From Chrysophaeum taylorii (taxonomy: Eukaryota; Sar; Pelagophyceae; Pelagomonadales; Pelagomonadaceae), in the NCBI GenBank assembly GCA_029834535.1, contig JAQMWT010000635.1, positions 1-46,148 of the forward strand: 46,148 nt of DNA, written 5' to 3'. Shown here in pieces: positions 7,593 through 17,374 of the stretch. The translations under genes and the position numbers were made by a program. The number at the start of each line of letters is the position of its first letter. The stretch's first letter is position 1. The notes beneath the pieces are model-generated. The model saw only the letters and a program-made list of their open reading frames with translations, made no database searches and had not been told where the DNA came from.

Positions 7593-8423
7593 TCAAGGTG
7601 CATATGTGTTATAAGCCGAAGATCCAGTGCGAATGGCCATTGTATGTATGGTAGAATCTGTTGTGGCCAGGGCGGATACGGATAAGATCATGTTAACAAG
7701 TGATGATGGGTGTTGAGCTAGCATGTTTGTTAAAAGAGTATATAATTCCCTTGGCAAATGATAGATGCGTATGAGGGTAGCGCGTGTATGAACAGCTAAA
7801 CGCGCATCACAAGGGAATTGGAAGGAAGTATCATTGCGAGCACATACGGTAGGTTGTAAAGGCACCTGATCAGTATTGTGACAAGCAAGGCAAATTCCTA
7901 TAGTAGTAGCAGAGATGGGGATGTGACCATTCTTCTTATGGTCGTCCGTGTTGAGGTGACTCAGCACTTCAGTGGGGAGTTCACGAGGTGTTTGTGCCTT
8001 GGAACTGTACGTGGTCGAGACAAGGAAAGTTGGTTGTCCACGATCATTGAGGCACTGCGTACAAAAAAGGACGACAAAAATGAAACGTTCGCGTTTGGGG
8101 CCTCTATAGCAGCCAATAGAAGCAATAGCAGGAGCAGCTTCCCAAGGTATGGTAATGGGTAAGCGCATGGATATGAATGTGGTCAGGTCCACAAACAATG
8201 AAAAGTCAGTAGACTCATAGGGCAGTGTGAGTTCCACTCGCATAAAAGAAGAGAGAAATGGGGTGACAGGGACACGGAAGTTCTCAAGGAGAGAGATTCC
8301 TCGCTCGTAAGCAGCATAGTCAATACTGAGGCCGTCCTGGAACGTCAGCGACTGAGGTGAGATATGCACGGCTGGTGTCGGTGCAACCGCAGCAGCCTGT
8401 GTGGTAGCAGTAGTAGCAGTCAT
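7593..8423 (-). CDS. copia X protein, zinc-ribbon-like domain, downstream of RT (copy A)
   Basis: The protein has 276 residues from ATG (MTATTATTQA); an upstream extension to 8648 exists, but its composition differs and it crosses a boundary motif. It is not a standard copia product. It has C-x2-C at 121-124 (FCTQCLN) and 178-181 (ICLACHN), a further Cys near 205 and VHTRATLIRI after it. The 36.4-kb gene has the same elements with nearly identical spacing (57 versus 58 residues between first Cys of each pair), so the two are homologous. Four Cys suggest metal binding. Its place after RNase H resembles where some LTR elements carry an extra ORF such as an envelope, but there is no signal peptide or membrane span. 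Function unknown. Confidence 0.6.
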   Translation of the reverse strand: MTATTATTQAAAVAPTPAVHISPQSLTFQDGLSIDYAAYERGISLLENFRVPVTPFLSSFMRVELTLPYESTDFSLFVDLTTFISMRLPITIPWEAAPAIASIGCYRGPKRERFIFVVLFCTQCLNDRGQPTFLVSTTYSSKAQTPRELPTEVLSHLNTDDHKKNGHIPISATTIGICLACHNTDQVPLQPTVCARNDTSFQFPCDARLAVHTRATLIRIYHLPRELYTLLTNMLAQHPSSLVNMILSVSALATTDSTIHTMAIRTGSSAYNTYAP

Positions 8424-8605
8424 GGTTCGTTGCTTTTGCGACAACCTGGGGGAAGGTTCGGCCGTGGAGAGCGAGAAAGGACTGTCCTTGAACCGACTAG
8501 GGAGATGCCGCGGCCACGGGAGTGCCAAAAAAAGGACATAAGCGACACTCACACGCGCACGAAAAGAAAATGTGTGGCAAAAGAAGGTAGGGCCAGGGCT
8601 AGTGG

Positions 8606-8626
8606 CTAGTTTAACGACGTTGCGGT
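8606..8626 (-). other. candidate protease cleavage motif, RT/X boundary (TATSLN-stop)
   Basis: Codons ACC GCA ACG TCG TTA AAC TAG give T-A-T-S-L-N-stop, so the final Tyr codon has become a stop in this copy. It lies about 90 bases after the RNase H stop and before the X gene. Confidence 0.45.
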
Positions 8627-8711
8627 CACTAGAGTTAGGCATCTTCAATCCTGTAAAGGCTTGTCATCAGAGGCATGATGCATACCGAGTAGAGAACGAA
8701 AAGTGGAGAAC

Positions 8712-10685
8712 TCAGCAGCAAGTGGCTTTGTAAAAACCATCAGCTACGTTTAGCTTGCCGGGAACATGATGGACTCGAATTTTCTGTAGCGAGATGTACT
8801 CACGGATCTTAAACCATCTGGTCGACAGTGCCTTGGATCGAGAAGACCCATCTGGGTTATTAGAGGTGTGAACGGCGGCGACATTGTCAGACAAGAGAGG
8901 TAGGCTTCTAATGAAGCGCATATCTTCAGCAATTGGGTTGTCATTGTCATCGAAATCAACGGGATCAGCGGTGTTCTCACCACCATTAACATTGTTGACG
9001 TAGAAGGTGGGGTTGACGACAAAGGAGAGTTCCAACAGCAGCTTGCGTAGCCAAACCGCTTTATCAGCACAAATACTGAGGGCTATCAACTCAGCTTCGT
9101 GAGTTGAGCAGGAGACAATCGGTTGAAGCTTGCTTTTCCAACCAGTAAGGCAGTTGAAAAGATAGAGGACAAACCCGGTGGTAGATTTCCTATCTTCCTG
9201 TGCTAAGGAAGGGGCGTTGTCAGCGTCAACCATGGCGACTAAGGGATCAAACTGTCCAGTGGATACATCCTGCGGTTGGTAGTCGACCACAGTGGAGAGA
9301 TCAATTCGATTAGCGGAGACAGTGCGAAGGTGAGCTTCAATAGCATTACCTTTAGGATGGAACCAGAGGCGAAGTGAGCGGTTTTCCGGCTTCTTGAGGT
9401 AGCGAAGCAAATGCTCTAGCATTTGGACGTGAACATACGTGGGTGCATGCATACCACGCGAACATCTGCCCAAGGCTTGCGAGAAGTCAGGTCTGCAGGC
9501 CACTTGCATGAACACCAGCTTGCCAAGGAGGGTGGCAAAGTGCGAATTGATGTACAACTCTGTTTCAGAGCTGGTAGTGTCATCTTTATACTTGAAGGAC
9601 GATGACATAGGATATTTAAGCGGGGTCAGTTGCTGCAAGACAGGGTGATCAGCGAAGAGTTCATCCAGCTTGGCTTGCACATCCAGAGAAATGGATCCAT
9701 CAGATGTGCGACACACACGCATGCCTAGGAGGGTATGGACAGGTTCAAACTGCTCTACAGCATACCGTTTGTGAAGGGCATCCTGTAACTCAGTACGAAG
9801 AGTGTCATCATTGGACACAATAACAATGTCGTCTACAGACAGACTGCATACGACGAACTTAGCATGTGCGGATACTCGAGCATATAGGCAAGAGTCCGAA
9901 TGCAGGCGCTTGTGGCCAAGGCTACGGAAGGAGCCGTCTATCTCTTTGTACCAAAGAGATAGTGATTGCCGAAGTCAAAAAAGTGACTTCAGCAGTTTCG
10001 GTAGGCGTCGGCCCTTGTACTTAGCGTCATCGGGGTCGATAAGCTTGATGCCGTCTGGTAACTGAACATAGACGTTGGCATCAATGTCTGACTGAACGAA
10101 GGGGTTCGGGACGTCTGCATGGTAGACAGCCAACTGCTTGTATGCTGCAATAGCCAGTAGTACCCGGATTGCGGTCATTGTGGCCATGGGGCTGAAGGTG
10201 CCAAAGAAATCGGCGCCAAGAGATGCTAGGAAGCCACGTAGCACGAGGCGAGCCTTGTGCTTAACGTATTTGCCTGCAGAGTCTGTTTTAATCTTCAGCA
10301 CCATCCTGCTGTCAATAGGACGAGAGACACCGTCGGGTAAGGAAAGTTTGAAGCAGCCAAAGCGGATAATGTCGTGGAGTTCCTTGCCGATGGCCTTGAG
10401 GTAGGCGTGCCTGTTTTCAGGCGACATACCGTGGAGGCACTTGAGTTTATATTCGTCAATGGAACCGTCCCCTTCTTGGACCTTATATTCGTCAGGACCA
10501 ACAATGGCTGGTGAATTATAGTTTAGCGACGTTGCGGTCGAGGCAGTGTGCGCAACTTCGGGATAAGCGGAAACAGCGTCAGTAGGAGGAGTAGGAGAAG
10601 CAGATTCCAGTTGAATATGGATAGTAGGGTCGGTATGTAAGACCTGGGTGATATACTCTGTAGAGACCAGAAGGTATTCCTCCAA
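8712..10685 (-). pseudogene. pol: copia reverse transcriptase and RNase H (copy A, one TGA)
   Basis: One frame covers the whole copia RT (RVT_2 type) and RNase H, interrupted by a single TGA at 9975-9977. RT signatures in order are SRPIDSRMVLKIK, KARLVLRGF, FSPMATMTAIRVLLAIAAY, YHADVPNPFVQ (usual DVxxAFL) and VYVQLPDG. Then comes LF-stop-LRQS, where the family has LYGLKQS (Gly codon to TGA), then LSVDDIVIV (the YVDD box with Tyr changed to Ser). RNase H shows MVDADNAPS, RKSTTGFVLYL, SCSTHEAELIALS and the C-terminal VHHVPGKLNVAD. The enzyme copies element RNA into DNA. The nonsense codon and altered box suggest this copy is inactive. The N-terminal part carries boundary motif TATSLNY. Confidence 0.9.
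10518..10538 (-). other. candidate protease cleavage motif TATSLNY (integrase/RT boundary)
   Basis: Codons ACC GCA ACG TCG CTA AAC TAT. It sits about 50 residues before the first conserved RT block, where an integrase/RT cut is expected. Confidence 0.5.
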
Positions 10686-10689
10686 GTCA

Positions 10690-11650
10690 GCCAGAGATGC
10701 AGAATTAGCGCCAAACTCGGAGGAGTTGTGATCAATAACGCTGGTCGGCGCCAGGTACGTAGTGCATATTGTAAGGAAGAAGTGCCAAAGGCAGCAGCGT
10801 GTTCAGTGAACGCAGCTAAAAGGGGCTGATGAATGGGGCACGTAGGTGAACCATCAGCAGTTAAAAAGGTTGCAGCTGGGATGCTGGATGCGCACTTGGC
10901 GTGGGCGAAGTAACCATCGAAGTGCGGGTAGCGGGCAAGTAAGTCAGTGCGCAACGGGAGAAGAAGACGAGCTAACAACGCATGTTCCCCCTCTGAGCAG
11001 ATAGCATACCAGAGGATACCACCATTGATATGAAGGGCGGAGAGGGCGGGAGACTTGAACGTAAGAAAGTGGTGGCGAAGATCCCAGCGGAAATCGGCGA
11101 GTTTGCCACCAGCGGCTTTGTAAGCACCATAGTAGACGCTTGCAGCCGGGCTTGGATATTTTTTCATGGAAGTTGCCTTGCGGGTGTTAGGTTGTTTGGA
11201 ACCTGGGACAAGAATGAGGTCATCTTGTGCAAAACAGTCTTTGTAAGAAGGAAGCAAGGGCGGCGGTGACATAGAGCCAGAATCGTCGGCGAGAGTGTCA
11301 GAAGAGGGAGAAGAAGCAGGAGCAGGGGACGAAGAAGGAGCTGAAGGAGGTGGAGAGTGCCCCCTCTGAGGATGAGGAGTCCGTGTCCCCCTCTGAATGA
11401 CATGGTCTTGGATAGCGGCGTGGGGTGTGAGCGAGAAAGGCGCGGGAGGAGCGTGAGGCGGAGGAGCAAGTTCAGGATCAGGAGTAGGATGCTGGAGCAC
11501 GCAGAGGAATTGCAGCTTGGACGAAACACGAATCTGTCCGTTTTCAGGGTTGAGGACGACGTCGGCAATATCAACACGTGGGGAGACGAGCGGGTTTTGC
11601 GCGTTGGCGAAACATAGATATAAGTATTGCGGCGGCACGGTTCCCACTTG
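10690..11650 (-). pseudogene. copia integrase C-terminus and Pro-rich linker (copy A)
   Basis: After a frameshift near 11640 the integrase continues as QYLYLCFANAQNPLVSPRVD and LNPENGQIRVSSKLQF, which match the usual copia tail (a G-Y-x-P-like stretch followed by a strand pattern). A Pro/Ser/Ala-rich linker and a less typical section follow (SVYYGAYKAAGGKLADFRWD, GYFAHAKCAS). That section leads into the RT frame near 10690. No known fold is visible in it. Confidence 0.6.
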
Positions 11651-12576
11651 TGGTGCTCGTGGGGTTCCAATAGAAAGCAGCATTCAGCGCCGAAGATCTT
11701 GAGCATGTCATGCTGGGGAGTGTTGAGTTGGTTGTAGAGTAGCTGTTGCGGACTCAGGATAGCATGGTGAATGCGCTCGAGCGTGGCGTTCGGGAGAAGG
11801 TTGTAGCTTTGGACGGAGTGTATCACCGCCCAGGGAAACATGATGGCTGGTTCCACGATCCTTGAGCCATGATAATGAGCATTAAGGAGAGAACGAAGGC
11901 GAGTTGAGGAGGCGGAGGCGATGAAACCGATGGCTGACTCAACTTCAAAGTTAAAGTGGTGCATGTATGGCGGGAAAGCGATGAGCTGAATGCCCTTATC
12001 GACGCGGTACGGGGAGGTAATGTGCTGGCTAAAGTAGGGCTTGAAGGCATCGGAGTAGAGGGTGCGCATGTGCACGTTGGGTTGTGTACGACAAAAGTCA
12101 TACACAAAATCCAGAGCTTGAGTGAACTCCGTGGCGTTGGTGGTTCGTGTAAAGTACACCAAGCGAAATTTCGAAATGAGTTCCTTGAAGACGATGATAT
12201 GTGTGAAGCCTCCCCATTCGGATGGGACGGTCACATAACCGCCGTCGCACGCCCAGACTTCACCGGCTTTGTGAGTTTGCTCAAAAGAGGGCTTGGTCGG
12301 ATTGAAGTGCTTGTGCGGGTGGCGCTTGTTGTGTGCGATGCAGTCGGTGCATAAGTCGCGATGCGATATGTCAGAGGCAGAGAAGCCAGGGCGAGCCAGT
12401 ACGTTTGGGGCCTTGGCAGCGACGTTGTCGGGGCAGTGGTGCACCCGGTGGAAGCGATTGGCACGTTCTTTGGTGTAGAGGTATTCGGCAGATCCGTGTG
12501 CGAAGGACTTGCGAGGAGTGGGATGAGCGGGAATATGACGTTTGCGCCGAACATCGAACTTGAGTTCGGTGTCCAA
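11650..12576 (-). CDS. copia integrase, zinc-binding and DDE core (copy A)
   Basis: The HHCC zinc module is visible: FHRVHHCPD (His43, His47) and DLCTDCIAHNK (Cys76, Cys79), corresponding to the copia pre-integrase domain. The catalytic core follows with Asp111 (WACDGGYV), Asp176 (LYSDAFKPYF) and Glu213 (HHFNFEVESAI). Spacing from second Asp to Glu is 37, close to the family's usual 35. Integrase joins the element's cDNA to chromosomal DNA. A frameshift in a TA microsatellite near 12680 separates it from the upstream frame, and another near 11640 separates it from its C-terminus. All three acidic residues are present. Confidence 0.87.
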
Positions 12577-12682
12577 AGCAGGGGGAGGCGGTGCGTCGTC
12601 ATCCTGGTGCGCAGCAGGGTCACTTGGAGGTGCATCCTCATCATCACGAGTAGCGAGAGTATCTTCGTAGACGAAGATATAT

Positions 12683-12703
12683 ATAGTTTAACGACATTTC
12701 GGT
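12683..12703 (-). other. candidate protease cleavage motif TEMSLNY (upstream of integrase)
   Basis: Codons ACC GAA ATG TCG TTA AAC TAT, followed by a (TA)n run that holds a frameshift. It lies about 80 residues before the integrase zinc module. Confidence 0.5.
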
Positions 12704-12709
12704 CAAGCA

Positions 12710-14417
12710 GTTCCTGGAGATAGACATAATAAAAGATTGTGCCAAAGACAAGGTATCTGTGCTGCACGTGGTGGAGGCCTGACCAAAGGTCATAAAGTTG
12801 GATACATAGGATTTCTTCGTCACGGCAGCAGTATGTTGGAAGGTAGGGTCCAACATAAGGGATTTAATATTGGCAACGAGGAGCGAAAGGTGCTTGTACA
12901 GTGTACTGTACGTACCGGCAGGCAGAGCTGAGCATGTCGCAGCAAAGGTCGTGGCGAAGAGACAAGAGGAAAGACTCCTGTTGTTTGGTGTGGTTGTTAG
13001 CACGAATCAACACCGGTCGAGTGGGGTAGCGTAATTCCCCGTTGCGAGGGTCGAGTAAAAAAAATGTTGGCATACCCTCGGACGGTGGGCAATGGAGCAA
13101 GCATGGAGTGGATTTTAGAACCGAGTTTACGGTCACTTCCACGAAGGTACCCTATATATCGACTATGAGATAAGTGGTGATCTAACTAACTAACTAACTA
13201 ACTTCGGACCTCTCCCGGGCATGGGAGCCAGGCTGGGCCGGCAGGAGTGGTGATCTTCCAGGGCAAGATGAGAATCCTTGTAATCGAAAGAGTTGTCGGT
13301 GGCCTTGTAGGTAAGGCAGCCAGGCATCACAAGAGAGCATCTGGACAAGAGCTTTTGTATGGTGGTGCCATAGATGGCAGCGGAGCCAACTTGAGGAAGG
13401 GCTTGGACTATCCACAAGTAACCCATAAACGGCACCAAATACATAGATCTGTCTCTGTCGCGGGGGACGTTGGAGGCAGTAAACGTATACGTGCTTCCAA
13501 ATGCGTCAATGGAAGCATGATATTTGGTGGCGGCGTTCTCTACGGTGAGGTTGCCGTCAGAATGGTGGCCACCGGTTTGGAAGTAGATATTGTGTGATGT
13601 TGATGAGGTTGTAAGTAGTAACCTATGTGACGGTTGGTCACTTTCGAAAACGGTTATGTAATAGGACACAGTGGGTGAGTTAGTGTGTAATCCGGCAAAG
13701 AAGTTATAGAGGATTGTAAAAACCTTGACGTGCATAGAATTGGTTGCATGAGGTAGCGGCTCCATGGAGGAGCGTTTAAAGCACAGCTGATGATAAGTAC
13801 ACTCGGATTGAACAGAGTGAGTACGTTGCTCGTGAGCCTGTTGTGAGTGAAGGCGCAGCAGTAACATATTGAGTGTTTCAAGGTCAGCCATAGTAAGCTG
13901 AACAGAACCTGTGCGAGAGTAAGGTGCAAACGTTTTAGGAACGGGAACATATGGAGGATCGGGGAACACCCGGATCCAATCTTTGGATATGTGTTTGGGT
14001 TACCAAAGGCGCTTAGGAATGGCTTGTAAGGCATCCACGATCTTCAGGAAGGGGCGTGGATGGAGGATACGCCATGACAATAAGTTAATTGGTCCAGTAG
14101 AATACCTGCATGCGATGCATATCCATCTTTCTCTAGATTGGTAGTCGCCACAGAGGTAGGTCGGGAACCTATCAACAACATCGACACAGTAATCGAGTGT
14201 AGTGTGGATGAGGTTGGCCACAGTTATGTGGTCTTGATGACAGTACTTGTGCGGAGGCGTCATCTCAGCCAGTAGTACCAATGGTTGGAGTAGCTTGATG
14301 ACAGACAGCATGCTGTCGAAAAGAGAATCGTTCAGCAGGCTGTGTAAGTCTTCGGTCTTATGCTGCTTTAGTAGACTCCTGTTCGTGCAGGGAGGAGTAA
14401 TCTCAATTATATCACAA
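12710..14417 (-). pseudogene. methyltransferase-like domain C-terminal part and following segment (copy A)
   Basis: This matches copy B from motif IV onward. CDIIEITPPC, LLAEM and QSRERW are kept, so the catalytic Cys, Glu and Arg positions survive. Motif I is removed by the deletion ending at 14418. The frame breaks near 14000 (a stop after IPKRLW) and resumes at 13969 with VPVPKTFAPYSRTG and LTMADLETL. The downstream segment (PRDRDRSMYL, LVMPGCLTYKATDN) is cut by a 62-bp SINE-like insertion at 13184 and by further frameshifts. It cannot make a complete methyltransferase. Confidence 0.62.
13184..13245 (-). mobile_element. 5'-truncated SINE-like insertion with 11-bp target duplication
   Basis: A (CTAA)n tail followed by ~45 bases matches the reverse complement of the 3' end of the element at 16565-16930. 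It is flanked by AGTGGTGATCT at 13173-13183 and 13246-13256; copy B has the empty site near 477. 5' truncation and a target duplication of this size indicate target-primed reverse transcription. Confidence 0.75.
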
Positions 14418-14533
14418 CAAGCGCAGGCCAGTAAGTTCACCTAGTCCCAATCTCTAACCCCAGTAAGTTCCGTGTAAACCCACTCGTGCTCACACCCACT
14501 CCTTCGAGCTCGTCGCTCTCGCCTCCGCCAATC
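14418..14533 (-). repeat. Helitron-like filler at a deletion in copy A
   Basis: About 115 bases match the reverse complement of the array at the end of the 41-45 kb units (GGCCAGTAAGTTCACCTAG and GAGCTCGTCGCTCTCGCC). It replaces what is 2313-3539 in copy B, removing the protease core and methyltransferase motif I. Confidence 0.6.
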
Positions 14534-14613
14534 TTGGAGGCATCCTTAGTATCTGTAGTAGGAGTGGCCTTTGGGTTGGGAGCAGTAGCAACAGTATGAT
14601 GTTGTGGCTCCAC

Positions 14614-14819
14614 GTAGTTTAGCGACTTTCGGTCGAGGATAGATGAACGTCTACATCATAAATGATATCTTCTGCGAACATGAGTTGTTCGTTTAGACGA
14701 AGTAAGTTACTGTTGTCCTCAGTAGATGTCGTTGACAGAATGTCCGCGGATTGCAATAGAGTCTCAAATGACTTGGTGATATTCTGTTGTAGCTGAGCCG
14801 TGGTATCATTATCTGTCAC
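14614..14819 (-). pseudogene. protease N-terminal remnant (copy A)
   Basis: The Gln/Leu-rich spacer that follows the gag UAG is nearly identical to copy B. It ends at the boundary motif (14614-14633), where one base is missing and shifts the frame (STESR then stop). The protease core beyond it is deleted. Confidence 0.7.
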
Positions 14820-14840
14820 ATGCTTCGTAAGTTCGCTACA

Positions 14841-16168
14841 CTACTCTTGCAGTGTGTTTAAGGTGTGCTTCGTTCGATCTAATAATTTCATGTTAGATCG
14901 AGAGGACCTGTCAAAAGTGCGGGGGTAAATTGGGCGATCATGGGACTGTCCAGTAGTTTTCTTGGTGATGTAAGAATCACCAGAACGATAGTATGACAGA
15001 TCGCTGCGAGAGAAAGGCTGGCGAGCATCATTAAAGTTACGCAAGCGTCTAGCATTAAACGTGGAAGATGTACCAGGTTGAGACGCAGTAATGAAGGCGA
15101 GTGTGTTAGCAGTTTGAGTCAGACTTTTGTCTGCTAAATCCAGCATGTTTGTAAGTAGTAACTTTGGCTTTGGTTGAAATGTTAATCCTTCGACATAGGG
15201 TTGCCAAGAAACAGGGCGTTCTAAGCGTCTTTTGTTCGACCCATTTGATACTACACTATATAAGTCTAATGCGTATTCTAAAATATAGCTAGGGTTGGTA
15301 GGGTGGCACAATCGTTCAGCTTCTGGCACAGGCCGAGATGAAGATCGGGTTTCATACATACAACACCAATCTACCCAACCACGATCGTAACGATTGTTGC
15401 TGGTATTATCGGCATAATGCCGATGTATCTCTTCATAAATTTTGATACAAAGAGTACCAAAGTCGAATTGAAGGTCAGTCTCTTCCTGGTTAAGTTGGTA
15501 AGAGATTTGCCTAAATGCTAGGGCAGCTTCGATAAATACATGGACATAGCAGTTAGGATTATAAACAACAGAGTTAAATTGCTGTTTCAAATAGGACACA
15601 TCAGTAGTCGTAACAGACTCGTAGTGACTAAAGGCGATGAGCATAATAGCTCGAGCCTTGTTGGTTAAATAACTTTTGTTGTATACCTCATTGATGGCGG
15701 GCCAGGCCGCAAGTGCCGGTTTTCCAACACTTTCAAGATTGAAGTAAGTATGCAAGAATGTAGCATACGTGTTCTGATAAGTGTGCCAATCAGCAGCAGT
15801 AAACGAAAACATAGTAACAGGGGCACGAACACGGGTGTCAAAAGCTAATGCTTGCGGGTGCGCGCGACTTGAGATTCGTTCCTCTTCTAAGAAACGAGCA
15901 TTGATTTTAGGACGTAATGCCTTGACTTCATAGTCGTAGCAGACAGTAGCTAGCTGAGCTACTTATGCATTAGGTAAGTTGGGGAAGGCTTCATTGGTGA
16001 AATGCCATTCCTGATACTCAGGGGGCAATTCATCAACAGCTAAACGGAGATCAGCAGCCCTATCGGTCTTCCATTCCAGGAAAACGCGATCGAGAATTTG
16101 ATTCCGGAGGATAGTATGTCCGCACCTGTGATCGTCTTGGGTGCGGCTCGTGCTGCGTGTTCTGCCAT
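14841..16168 (-). pseudogene. gag: copia gag (copy A, broken)
   Basis: It starts at the same ATG as copy B (MAEHAARAAPKTITGADI). It then lacks about 185 bases corresponding to 5127-5309 of copy B. A further stop appears near 15963 where copy B has a Ser codon. From 15812 to 14841 the frame is open and nearly identical to copy B, including the basic Ser/Arg C-terminus. It ends with the same UAG. It cannot make full-length gag. Confidence 0.75.
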
Positions 16169-16564
16169 AGCAGTTGACGGGGAACCAATGGGTTCAGTCA
16201 CGCAGTTGACACTGTCTAGACATTCCCAGGGGGTCTGTCTATCGGTGTCTATGTACACTCATTCCTTTTCGATGGAAAAATGTCCATTTGACGACTGTGC
16301 AAACTGTGAGTCCAGAGTAGTGTCGCAAAGCGTAGTCACTCAGGCAGCTGGTTAGTTTTGGTGCTCTCAAGGAGCTTGTTAAGTGCATTGCCATGGAATG
16401 TATGAGTGGACGTACCCAAAATATTCCACAACATGTGTGCAAGAGTACAGGTTAGCCAACTTACACACACATCAACATTGACATGACAATACGATACTAT
16501 GAACAGGTTCACACAAGGCTACACGATCACGTGTGCAAAATATGCTATATACAGCCCAATGGTA

Positions 16565-16930
16565 TCTTACCCTGATCGCCGACTCCGGTTGCGATGGAGG
16601 ACGGTGCCTCATGAATCCTGAGCCTTGCGAGGGCATCCGCCCTCCCGGCGTAGGTTGGCACCTATTCGCCTCCCGGGCGGGCCGGTTGGTAGCCGGAACG
16701 TTCGCAGTGGGACGGGGTATGGCCGGGGGGCGAAGACGGAAGGTTATCGACGAGTTGGTTGTCAGTCGCATCGCGGTCTCCTCGTCGCATGGCGACAAGC
16801 TTGATGGTCACTCTCCGCCGACCGACCTTTCGGCGCTCCTCGTCTACAGGCCCGTGATTCCGGACTGGCTCCTGTCGGTCCGGCCTGGCTCCCATGCTCG
16901 GGAGAGGTCTGAAGTTAGTTAGTTAAGTTA
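16565..16930 (+). mobile_element. SINE-like (or short LINE 3'-end) insertion in copia leader
   Basis: A 366-bp insertion is absent from copy B, which reads CAATGGTAATGGCG at the site. It ends in GTTAGTTAGTTAAGTTA and is flanked by a 4-bp GGTA duplication (16561-16564, 16931-16934). Its last ~60 bases are shared with the truncated copy at 13184-13245. No protein is supported, and I could not confirm A and B boxes, so tRNA origin is not shown. Confidence 0.65.
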
Positions 16931-17044
16931 GGTAATGGCGTTATATTGACAAGCGTGTATACATGTCGAGGCTGGACCGGCGCGGTAACAGTCCAAAACC
17001 CATAGGTTACGTGCATGCTAACACATGATTACTCAGGGACCCGC

Positions 17045-17058
17045 CTGGGCCCATAACC
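17045..17058 (-). other. primer-binding site, copia copy A
   Basis: The minus strand has the same GGTTATGGGCCCAG as copy B, directly after the LTR, complementary to the initiator tRNA-Met anticodon arm. Confidence 0.8.
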
Positions 17059-17374
17059 TGCAGAGCATTTAGCAAGCAGTGGTAAGTCACCTGGGAAACC
17101 ATCCCGTCTCATCATGAACGTCTGGAAGTATTTAATTCGGGGAATAAAAGGGTATGATCCCTATATCCTCAGAACACGACAGGCGGCATCTAGTACTACA
17201 CGAGAAAGGTGAAGTGTATAGTGCTACGTACCTCGGGACGCGCTAGACCATGATGATGAGCTCGAGCACAAATCAGAGGACTATTTGACTGTGTAGAAAG
17301 GAAGAATAAAGGGTAAGGAATAGATCACGTTCTCAATGGACGGATAAGGGTAAGAGGCAGCAGATTTCTCTGCA
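17059..17374 (-). repeat. 5' LTR of copia copy A
   Basis: A 316-bp LTR with perfect inverted ends TGCAGAG and CTCTGCA. It differs at scattered positions from the 3' LTR, so the insertion is not very recent. Confidence 0.85.

Larger units (their letters stand above)
6190..17374 (-). mobile_element. Ty1/copia retrotransposon copy A, two LTRs, about 11.2 kb, defective
   Basis: This is a complete-length element with LTRs at 17059-17374 and 6190-6503, a tRNA-Met primer site, a polypurine tract, and gag, protease, methyltransferase-like, integrase, RT/RNase H and X regions in that order. It is long for a copia element. Defects include a ~185-bp gag deletion, a gag nonsense codon, a ~1.2-kb deletion across protease and methyltransferase repaired with Helitron-like filler, a TGA in RT, and several frameshifts. 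It also carries a 366-bp SINE-like insertion in the leader and a 62-bp one near 13.2 kb. It is immediately followed by copy B in the same direction. Confidence 0.88.

Noticed and set aside
7593..8423. Protein X as a retroviral-type envelope
   Set aside because: No signal peptide, membrane span or furin-like site is visible; the Cys-pair pattern suggests metal binding.
9975..9977. TGA in RT as evidence for a changed genetic code
   Set aside because: All three stop codons appear as apparent lesions, alongside frameshifts and deletions; simple decay explains them.
16533..16922. 129-codon ORF over the SINE-like insertion
   Set aside because: It spans the insertion boundary and has no protein-like conservation.
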